64,000 bases of DNA from Sphingomonas trueperi (GTDB lineage Bacteria > Pseudomonadota > Alphaproteobacteria > Sphingomonadales > Sphingomonadaceae): positions 124,001 to 188,000 of the forward strand of contig NZ_JAATJB010000005.1 in the NCBI RefSeq assembly GCF_011927635.1. The letters are read 5' to 3'. The notes under the pieces were generated by a model. That model was not told the DNA's origin and made no database searches. It saw only the letters and a program-made list of their open reading frames with translations. Numbering within the stretch: the first letter of the stretch is position 1; each line of letters begins with the position of its first letter. Below are positions 8,730 to 15,149 of this stretch, in pieces. The position numbers and the translations under genes were made by a program.

Positions 8730-9803
8730 GTGAGCAGGGGTAGGCAGCGCGCAGCATTTGGGCTGGTCATGATCGGTGCGCTCGGAGCGCCCGCTTGGGC
8801 CCAGGACGCGTCCGCTGGCGATCGCGCGCCGCAGGCCATTCCCGGCGTCCTCCCGGAGCGGTTTCGTCTGCCCGCCACGCCTGCTCCCAGTCCCACTCCG
8901 TCTCCGTCGACGGCAGCAGCGCCGCTGGTGCAGCCTGTAATCATCCCGGACGTCACGTCGCATTCGAGGCGGTCGCCTGCTGTGCCGCGAAGCCCCGCTT
9001 CCCCTCCTGCGCCTTCTCCTCGACCGGCGTCGCCCGTGTCCAGGCCTGCCGCTGCCCCTACGCCCGTCCAGCCGGTACCGAGATCGACGCCCCCCGTGGC
9101 GACGCCACCGCGAGCGCCCGTGGCCCCTCCCGAGGATCGGGCTGGCTGGCCGTGGCTCGGCCTGATAGCGTTCGGCACGGCGGCGGTGGCAGGTGCGACG
9201 TGGTGGTCCCGTCGGCGGCGTCCGGCGCCGGCGGACCGGGACGTGCCCGAGCCGAAGCGCGCGGTCTCTGCGCGACCGCGCCGACCCGCGCCGCCACTGG
9301 CACAATCCCATGGCATCGCCGAGCCAGTAGCGATCGACATCGTCAGCGCCCGGATTGTCTTCCTGGCGGGCGCGGTGGCGTTCGACCTGGAAGTGGAACT
9401 GATCAATGCACAGGCCCGGGCAGTCGAGGGGTTGCGGCCCGCACTCACGTTGATCAGCGCTAGCCCCGATCAGGACAAGTGGCGCGCGGCCTTTCATGCC
9501 GGTCCACCCGCGCAGAACCAGAGTGGTCCGCTCGACCTTGCGGTCGGCGCCCGAGTGCGGCTGCCGGCGCGGCGCACCATCCGGCGGGACCAGCTATACG
9601 TGGTGGAGCACGGCGGCAGGCCCATGTTCGTCGCGATGCTGCTCTGCGACTTGCGCTGGCGCGGCGGCCTCAGCCTCCATCGCTTCGGTGCCGATTTCCT
9701 GCTCGGGGCGGCGGGGCGGAGCGCTCGGCCTGGACCGATCTGGCTCGATCGGCCGGCACCCCCGGCGCTCGCCGCGATCCGATACGTGCCGCCGCTATCC
9801 TGA
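8730..9803 (+). CDS. Proline-rich one-pass membrane protein (paralogue of 3879-5195)
   Basis: 357 residues from a GTG start. A signal peptide (residues 1-24, ending AWA before Q) is followed by about 100 residues dominated by Pro, Ala and Ser, a hydrophobic helix around 140-157 followed by SRRRR, and a C-terminal domain of about 150 residues. The C-terminal part contains AVAFDLEVELINAQARAV, matching in position ALVDIELTVGNAGDTPAR of the protein at 3879-5195; together with the shared plan this makes them paralogues. No function is assignable. The Shine-Dalgarno is weak, so the start is less certain than the frame. It converges on rplL, with only the rplL terminator between them. Confidence 0.8.
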   Translation: MSRGRQRAAFGLVMIGALGAPAWAQDASAGDRAPQAIPGVLPERFRLPATPAPSPTPSPSTAAAPLVQPVIIPDVTSHSRRSPAVPRSPASPPAPSPRPASPVSRPAAAPTPVQPVPRSTPPVATPPRAPVAPPEDRAGWPWLGLIAFGTAAVAGATWWSRRRRPAPADRDVPEPKRAVSARPRRPAPPLAQSHGIAEPVAIDIVSARIVFLAGAVAFDLEVELINAQARAVEGLRPALTLISASPDQDKWRAAFHAGPPAQNQSGPLDLAVGARVRLPARRTIRRDQLYVVEHGGRPMFVAMLLCDLRWRGGLSLHRFGADFLLGAAGRSARPGPIWLDRPAPPALAAIRYVPPLS

Positions 9804-9815
9804 GTGGATTGGCGC

Positions 9816-9851
9816 AAAAGAAAAGAGGCGGCCCGTCGCCGGACCGCCTCC
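9816..9851 (-). terminator. Terminator of the rplJ-rplL unit
   Basis: On the minus strand a ten-base-pair stem with one mismatch (9850-9841 with 9834-9825) is followed by TTTTCTTTT. It lies 38 bases after the rplL stop and would end transcription long before rpoB. Confidence 0.85.
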
Positions 9852-9888
9852 TTCCAGTATCCAGGCCTTGAAACCGGCTGGGAAGTGC

Positions 9889-10266
9889 TTACTTGACCTC
9901 GACGGTCGCGCCAGCTTCTTCCAGCTGCTTCTTGATCTTCTCGGCTTCGTCCTTCGACACGCCTTCCTTGACCGGCTTCGGAGCGCCTTCGACCAGGGCC
10001 TTTGCTTCGGTGAGGCCGAGGTTGGTGATGGCGCGGACTTCCTTGATGACGTTGATCTTCTTGCCACCGTCGCCGGTGAGGATCACGTCGAACTCGGTCT
10101 GCTCTTCGGCAGCCGGGGCAGCGGCGCCACCAGCGGCCGGGCCGGCAACGGCGACGGCAGCGGCGGCCGAAACGCCCCACTTCTCTTCGAGCAGCTTCGA
10201 GAGCTCAGCGGCCTCGAGCACGGTCAGGGCGGAAAGCTGGTCGACGATCGCGTTAAGGTCAGCCAT
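9889..10266 (-). CDS. rplL: 50S ribosomal protein L7/L12
   Basis: 125-residue stalk protein that recruits translational GTPases to the ribosome. The N-terminal dimerisation part ([20 protein letters not shown]) is joined by an Ala/Gly-rich hinge (about 35-55) to the C-terminal domain with [12 protein letters not shown] and [19 protein letters not shown] stretches, ending ATVEVK. The start MADLN at 10266 is the family start; an ATG four codons upstream is not preferred. It lies 60 bases downstream of rplJ, the usual arrangement, but a terminator rather than rpoB follows. Confidence 0.98.
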   Translation of the reverse strand: MADLNAIVDQLSALTVLEAAELSKLLEEKWGVSAAAAVAVAGPAAGGAAAPAAEEQTEFDVILTGDGGKKINVIKEVRAITNLGLTEAKALVEGAPKPVKEGVSKDEAEKIKKQLEEAGATVEVK

Positions 10267-10326
10267 GATAAACTCCAATCAGTTCAATAGTTTCGGGATA
10301 GAATAAAGGTCGCTCGAAGCCGAAGC

Positions 10327-10842
10327 TCAGGCAGCCTGCTTTTCGCTGTACGCCGCAAGCACGCGGGCGATCTGCGCCGCCGGTGCCTGGGTGACGGTGG
10401 CGAGCTTGGTCGCGGGTGCTGCGATGAGCCCCACGAGCTTGCCGCGCAGCTCGTCCAGCGACGGCAGCGAGGCGAGTGCCTGCACGCCAGCCGGATCCAG
10501 CAGCACATTGCCCATCGCGCCGCCGACGATTTCGAGCTTGTCGTTCGTCTTGGCGAACTCCGAGACCACCTTGGCCGCAGCCACGGGATCGACGGAGGTG
10601 GACAGTGCCGTCGGACCCGTCAGCAGGTCCGCGAGCACCGCATAATCGGTGCCCTGGGTGGCAATCTTGGCGAGCTTGTTCTTCGAGACCTTATAGGTCG
10701 CGCCGGCTGCACGCATCTTGTTGCGCAGGTCCGTCGACTGCTTGACGGTCATGCCGAGATTGCGGGTGACAACCACCACGCCAACCTCGTTGAAGGTGCG
10801 GTTCAGCTCGGCAACGGCGTCGGCCTTCTGGGAACGATCCAT
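10327..10842 (-). CDS. rplJ: 50S ribosomal protein L10
   Basis: 171 residues. L10 anchors the L7/L12 dimers to 23S rRNA at the base of the stalk, and in many bacteria it represses its own mRNA. The start MDRSQKADAVAELN is typical of alphaproteobacterial L10; GAGGAG lies 6 bases upstream of the ATG at 10842. Family stretches include VVVTRNLGMTV, RAAGATYKVSKNKLA and the helical tail ending LAAYSEKQAA. It precedes rplL but is separated from rplA, its normal upstream neighbour, by 21.7 kb of unrelated genes. The long structured leader suggests retained autoregulation. Confidence 0.98.
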   Translation of the reverse strand: MDRSQKADAVAELNRTFNEVGVVVVTRNLGMTVKQSTDLRNKMRAAGATYKVSKNKLAKIATQGTDYAVLADLLTGPTALSTSVDPVAAAKVVSEFAKTNDKLEIVGGAMGNVLLDPAGVQALASLPSLDELRGKLVGLIAAPATKLATVTQAPAAQIARVLAAYSEKQAA

Positions 10843-11053
10843 GCCGGTCTCCTCATACATGAGGCTGCCCGTTCCCCGCACGAAGCGGGCAAGGGTGCAA
10901 CCCCGGTTCACGACCCGCGCACGAATACGCGGGCCAGGCTCAAATTGTCCGAGGGGAAGGATCGTCACGAGGCCGGGGCGCGTGTCCCTGGGGCGTGACC
11001 CGGAACGCTTGGACCCACCCGCGCATCTGCGCCAAGAGAGCCGGCCAAGCCGC
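10843..11053 (-). promoter_or_regulatory. Structured rplJ leader, possible L10 autoregulatory region
   Basis: About 210 non-coding bases separate a candidate promoter (11060-11089) from the rplJ ATG. The region contains several GC-rich inverted repeats, for example CCCGCG with CGCGGG around 10914-10934. Many bacteria have an L10-binding leader at this place; the identification here rests on position and length, not on a matched consensus. Confidence 0.4.
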
Positions 11054-11059
11054 CGGTAA

Positions 11060-11089
11060 ATTCTGTCCCCGTCTAGGCGAGTTGATCAA
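11060..11089 (-). promoter_or_regulatory. Candidate promoter for rplJ-rplL
   Basis: Minus strand TTGATC (11089-11084), 18-base spacer, CAGAAT (11065-11060). A moderate match to sigma-70 hexamers, placed just upstream of the L10 leader and inside the only sizeable gap before the repeat at 11210. Confidence 0.4.
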
Positions 11090-11209
11090 GACCGGCAAAT
11101 CCCGGCCCCTCGCTGTCTCGGACGGATTCCTTCCGGAGAAGGAGCGCGCCCAATAGCGGATTCGGGCAGGGAGTCAAGGGTGGGGGAAGCAGATCCTCCC
11201 CGAACCAAA

Positions 11210-11372
11210 TCCTCCCCGGCACGGGGAGGGGGACCGCCGCCGCAGGCGGTGGTGGAGGGGCCGCCGCGGCACGCGGCGGTATCCGGCGTGGTGGGCGACC
11301 CCGCGCCTGTCGGCGCAGCCCCTCCACCACGCCGCTTGCGCGGCGCGGTCCCCCTCCCCGTACCGGGGAGGA
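11210..11372. repeat. Dispersed inverted-repeat element (about 50-base arms)
   Basis: The left arm (11210-11260) and the right arm (11319-11372) are inverted copies: both read TCCTCCCCGG(C/T)ACGGGGAG, then GGGGACCGC, then GGTGGTGGAGGGG or a close variant. Between them is a GC-rich spacer containing its own small palindromes. It carries no gene. Elements of this kind are scattered through sphingomonad genomes; a degenerate partial relative lies at 48805-48870. Confidence 0.8.
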
Positions 11373-11442
11373 GCTTGGGTCTTGCAGAACAAAACCGGAA
11401 CGCCCATCTCCCCCAGCGTCCGTCACACCCAGGGGGGAGGGC

Positions 11443-12207
11443 ATGCCCATGCGCGGCACCAAGGCCGATCGTACCCGCGAGAACCAGCGCTTCCTGAAAG
11501 CGCTGCGCCGCACCGCCAACGTGACCCTCGCCGCCGAGGCCGCGGGGCAGACGCGCAAGACCTTCCAGAAGCGCCGCGCGCGCAACCCCGATTTCGCGAG
11601 CCAATGGGACGCAGCCCTCGCCTATGCCCAGGCGCAGCTCGCCGCCGGCGCGCCGTCGCCCACGCCCGAGGGCGAGGCCGCGCGCACCGGCGGCGGCGAG
11701 TATAGCGTGCGCGCCTCGCGCGGCCGCATGGTGCAGGTGCGCCGCGCCCCCAAGGGGGTGCTGACCACCGAGGGCGAGCGCCGCTTCCTCGCCCATCTCG
11801 CCGCCACCGCCAATGTGCGGCTGTCGGCAGCGGCGACCGGCATCGGCTGGAACGCCATCTATGCCCGGCGCCGGCGCTCGGCGGCTTTTGCTCGGGCAAT
11901 GGAGGCGGCGCTGGCCGAGGGCTATGAGCGGCTCGAACTCGCGCTGCTCGACAATGCGCTGCGATCGCTGGACCCCACCGGCGAGGACCTGGGCGCGTGG
12001 TGCGAGACCGTCGACGAGACCGACCCGCTCACGTGCATGACCCCGCGCGAGGCGCTGCTGCTGCTCGGCTATCGCCGCCCGGAGATCGTCGAGGGGCGGC
12101 CCCACACCGGCTTTGGCGTGCCGCGCATCCCCCGCGAGGAGGCGCTGGCGCGGCTGTCGCGCGAGCTGGACCGGGTGGAGCGGCGGTTGCGGCGGGAGAA
12201 GGGGTAG
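11443..12207 (+). CDS. Protein with two terminase-small-subunit-like HTH repeats
   Basis: 254 residues, probably DNA-binding. Two related segments are visible: residues about 15-60 (RFLKALRRTANVTLAAEAAG, followed by TFQKRRARNPDFASQWDAAL) and about 108-160 (RRFLAHLAATANVRLSAAAT, followed by AIYARRRRSAAFARAMEAAL). Each looks like a helix-turn-helix with the F-x-x-x-W/M-x-x-A-L tail seen in phage terminase small subunits and related transposase-like HTH proteins. No portal, large terminase or integrase is nearby, so this is probably a stand-alone relic or a domesticated regulator. It sits between a dispersed repeat and an AT-rich defence island. An alternative start two codons in is possible. 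Confidence 0.75.
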   Translation: MPMRGTKADRTRENQRFLKALRRTANVTLAAEAAGQTRKTFQKRRARNPDFASQWDAALAYAQAQLAAGAPSPTPEGEAARTGGGEYSVRASRGRMVQVRRAPKGVLTTEGERRFLAHLAATANVRLSAAATGIGWNAIYARRRRSAAFARAMEAALAEGYERLELALLDNALRSLDPTGEDLGAWCETVDETDPLTCMTPREALLLLGYRRPEIVEGRPHTGFGVPRIPREEALARLSRELDRVERRLRREKG

Positions 12208-12240
12208 GGGCGGCGCGCCGGGCCCGGCGCGTCGCGTCTC

Positions 12241-12285
12241 CGGCAGTGCCGCAGGGTCCCCCTTGCGAGGGGTGCGGCACTGCCG
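12241..12285 (+). terminator. Long hairpin after the HTH-repeat gene
   Basis: CGGCAGTGCCGCA (12241-12253) pairs perfectly with TGCGGCACTGCCG (12273-12285). No T run follows in either direction. It marks the boundary between GC-rich DNA and the AT-rich ptuAB island. Confidence 0.45.
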
Positions 12286-12409
12286 TTCCATTGCATGCTG
12301 CCGCTCACGACCAAGGCCCCTTAGTTTTCTTAGGCTGCATCGATCCTCAAGAGCCGTGGACTAAATACATCACGGTGTCCGGCGGCGCAGCTTCAAAATT
12401 GCAAACAGG

Positions 12410-13153
12410 TCAACGTGCGAGTTGGACAGATTTCGCCGACTGTTCCAGTTTGTCAAGCGGCTCCCACAGACCTGATCCCTGCAGGCTTTCCTTTATCCAA
12501 ATATATGTTGGATCAGAAAGTAAACTTGACGCTAGAAATGCTGCATATGGCTTTTTAGGATCCGCACTCTTTAGCAGACTAGCAACTGACCGAACAATTT
12601 TCTGCTCATTTTCATAACTCGTATTTCCCGCCAAATACGTCTTCATATCTGATCTCGTGCGCTCGAGCGAATGGTGCATTGCGGCGTGTAGATCCGACCT
12701 AACGCGAAAAAGGCGATCGGTTCTGTTAAGATTGCAAGCCAGAATAGTCCGTTCGCCAATATCGTCTCGGTATCGCAGCGTGAGTTCTGAGAAGTATAGA
12801 TGCTTCTGCGGGTATACATCTGCGGGGTTGACGATCATGCCGTCGGTAGCGGGATCATATTTACCCTTACTGGTGTTGCAGCGCTTGCAGGCTGGAAGCA
12901 AGTTTTTCCATTCAACTACCAAGTGGGAATGTGGAACCTTTGGGTAAAAATGTTCGACCTCCATGTAATTGGAGGCAATATCGAGGCTTTCCTCGCAATA
13001 GGCGCATTTGCTGCTGCTATAAGCTAAAAGTGCTTTTTTTATAGATTCGAGGTTCCAAACGCTCTTCCCCGAAGTGGTGTACTCGCTCGTGAGGGATGCG
13101 ACAGATGCCGAAGTAAGAGACTTCGGGGGTTCGCCACGAAACAGCTTAATCAA
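12410..13153 (-). CDS. ptuB: Septu-type HNH nuclease PtuB
   Basis: 247-residue HNH endonuclease, the effector of Septu-type antiphage systems. The HNH core is clear: CAYCEES, then EVEHFYPK, then WKNLLPACKRCNTSKGKY, giving two Cys pairs for a structural metal and the His of the catalytic site. The start is a TTG at 13153 preceded by GGAG at seven bases and overlapping the ptuA stop by eight bases; it yields MIKLFRGEPPKSL, similar to other PtuB N-termini. Upstream ATGs would force a 140-base overlap with ptuA. Base composition is much more AT-rich than the flanks, indicating recent acquisition. No reverse transcriptase is present, so it is not a retron. Confidence 0.85.
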   Translation of the reverse strand: MIKLFRGEPPKSLTSASVASLTSEYTTSGKSVWNLESIKKALLAYSSSKCAYCEESLDIASNYMEVEHFYPKVPHSHLVVEWKNLLPACKRCNTSKGKYDPATDGMIVNPADVYPQKHLYFSELTLRYRDDIGERTILACNLNRTDRLFRVRSDLHAAMHHSLERTRSDMKTYLAGNTSYENEQKIVRSVASLLKSADPKKPYAAFLASSLLSDPTYIWIKESLQGSGLWEPLDKLEQSAKSVQLAR

Positions 13154-14342
13154 GGTCGGCTCCGATAAATGGGGCAGCTCGCAGATCGAAAAGTGTTCTC
13201 TTGAAGCTCGCCGGATGTAGCATTTCGTGCAGCTTGGATAAACTCTCTCGAACTGCCTTGCCATCTTCAGCCTCAACCGCATTGTCAAAGGCTTGCGCAG
13301 CTTTAGAATAGATTGGCGTTTCGACGTTCTGCATCCCCATCACGTCAGTCAGCACTTCTTCAACAGTCCAGCCTGAAAAACCGAAAGGGCTGTCTGGCAA
13401 TTGGCGTACACCGATGTTGCCTGACTCGTCTCGGCCGAGGGCGATCACTTCGGAAACCTCTACTGACTGTATCACGTGAGGGCTGTGCGTCGTGGCAATG
13501 ATCTGCGCCAGCGGGAATGTCGCTTTCAAAACACTCGCGATGTTTCGTTGCCAGTCTGGATGGAGGTGTAAGTCGATTTCATCGATAAGTATCAAACCAG
13601 AGAAATTTCTTGCGTACACATTGAGTTTGCGGAACTCGATTTCCTTGATTATTCCTAAAAGAAGTGCGTACGTCGAGCGGAAGCCAGATGAGAGCCACTC
13701 AAAAGGAATGACACCGCCAGGTGTATTCACTAAGATGTCAAATGACTTGTGGTTAACACTGTGCAGTTTCACAGTTGAATCTAAAACCGAAAAAAGGTCA
13801 ACGGCCAGAGAGTAATTCATCCGGTCGTATTCTGTCCAACCGTCAGCACCGGCAGCGAAGAAAAGATAGCGGTTTGCAAGCCAGCCTTTGATCTCTGAAG
13901 AGTTGAAGCCTGCTATATTTCTGGAACCAATTTGATGGCTAGCAAAATTTGGGTCGGCGTTTATAGAGCTAGATTTTAAATATGAAATCTCTCTATTTGT
14001 TCTTATGTTGATAACGCCTGATGCGTATTCTGAAAAAAACGCTATCTTTTCATCATTAAATGGGTCGCTTGATGTTATTCGTGCCTCACTTTCCCGCTCT
14101 AGACCTTCGGATTCGAGGTTCAAAACGAGGCGGCCAGCCTGATCAAATGAAGAGGCATTCCTTTTAACCTTTGTGGCTTCAAACGCGCTACCAAATGGCG
14201 ATATCAAAGCTTCAAGGATAGTGGTTTTACCAATTCCATTAGGCCCGCAGATGAGATTAAGCCCTTCGCTAAAAACAATACGTGTATCCTTGTAAGGGCC
14301 TATCTGTTGTAGCAATAGCCAATTTATATGGATATTTTTCAT
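13146..14342 (-). CDS. ptuA: Septu-type AAA ATPase PtuA
   Basis: 398-residue ABC/SMC-like ATPase. Walker A is GPNGIGKTT (about 33-41), the signature-like segment is LSSGFRSTYALL, Walker B is LILIDEIDLHLHPDW, and the switch His lies in IATTHSPHVIQS. This is the OLD/RecF-like AAA ATPase pattern of PtuA. With the adjoining HNH gene it forms the two-gene Septu module, in which the ATPase assembles with PtuB and controls its nuclease activity. GAGG precedes the ATG. The gene is AT-rich: the 60 bases from 13981 hold only 19 G or C. It could instead belong to another ATPase-HNH defence subtype. Confidence 0.85.
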   Translation of the reverse strand: MKNIHINWLLLQQIGPYKDTRIVFSEGLNLICGPNGIGKTTILEALISPFGSAFEATKVKRNASSFDQAGRLVLNLESEGLERESEARITSSDPFNDEKIAFFSEYASGVINIRTNREISYLKSSSINADPNFASHQIGSRNIAGFNSSEIKGWLANRYLFFAAGADGWTEYDRMNYSLAVDLFSVLDSTVKLHSVNHKSFDILVNTPGGVIPFEWLSSGFRSTYALLLGIIKEIEFRKLNVYARNFSGLILIDEIDLHLHPDWQRNIASVLKATFPLAQIIATTHSPHVIQSVEVSEVIALGRDESGNIGVRQLPDSPFGFSGWTVEEVLTDVMGMQNVETPIYSKAAQAFDNAVEAEDGKAVRESLSKLHEMLHPASFKRTLFDLRAAPFIGADLD

Positions 14343-15149
14343 TGTGCCTCGAAATCAACATGTTAAGATGTTATTTAGTGGGGTTTGAACGTTCCGTTAT
14401 CCAGGCAGGCCGCCACGTGTTTCGTGCCCGTGCCTAGCATCTGGGTACCCAATTAACCTTTTGCGTATCATCCTTCATCGCGTTTGCTTTCGCAACCCGC
14501 AACTTCGGAGGTCATGTGGACATGGTGCTGAACTGAAATCGTTCTACATGGACAATTTTGATAGTAATCTCGCAGCAGAAGATCCCCACGTGACACTTGG
14601 ATCATGCGAATCTCCTATGTTGCCACTGATAGCGCCGTTTGCGTTACAGTGTAAGGCCTGAAGAACAGGTGGCTACAAATTGAGAGGTCTGCGCTAAAAT
14701 TGCGCCGTAACTGATTCCGGCATTAAAAGGTCGGGTTTGCCTTAGAGAATAAGCATATGCTGATGAGTTGCAGTAAACTGCCCACGCTGAGCTGCTTGTC
14801 AATCGGTTTTAGCTATGCTGTTGAGCTCTTGCGCTAAAAGTAGCCATGCGCTGCAGGCGACGAGTCAATGTTCGCTTCTAGATCGAACGATCTCGGTGAC
14901 GACCGAAGTAGAAGTACGTTGTCATTCGCCGCGGCCGTCGGAAATGACAGGCAGTTTCCCGGCAGTTTCCGCCAAACAGCAGCGGGTGTAGAAAACATTC
15001 AAGTCCACCCGTGTCCCCACGGCAACACAATTTCAATCTTTAACCGAATTGCGCAATCGCCCCCTTGCCAAGCCCGCCCCATGCGTCAGTTTTGTTGCAA
15101 ACAGAACCGAGAGGGTGCGCACAGAACGGCTTGGATCGAGGGGAACCAC
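14343..15149. other. Gene-poor AT-rich stretch beside ptuA
   Basis: About 800 bases with no convincing gene. The left two thirds share the AT-rich composition of the ptuAB island; the last 250 bases return to high GC and must contain the promoter of the TonB receptor at 15150. A 66-codon open frame at 14461-14661 has no good ribosome site and no protein-like composition. No tRNA, integrase or clear flanking repeat was found. Confidence 0.6.

Noticed and set aside
10843..10968. An N-terminal extension of L10 from an upstream start
   Set aside because: The extension has no L10 similarity, and GAGGAG marks the start at 10842. The upstream part is better read as the mRNA leader.
11443..12207. 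A prophage remnant around the terminase-like gene
   Set aside because: No large terminase, portal, capsid, integrase or attachment-site repeats were found within several kilobases; one HTH gene is not enough.
14461..14661. A 66-codon open frame upstream of ptuA
   Set aside because: No ribosome site, mixed composition without a hydrophobic or helical pattern, and no partner gene. Kept as non-coding.
12410..14870. A retron of the Ec78 type, which also uses PtuA and PtuB
   Set aside because: No reverse transcriptase gene or msr-msd-like inverted repeat lies beside the pair; the free space upstream of ptuA (about 0.8 kb) holds no such reading frame.
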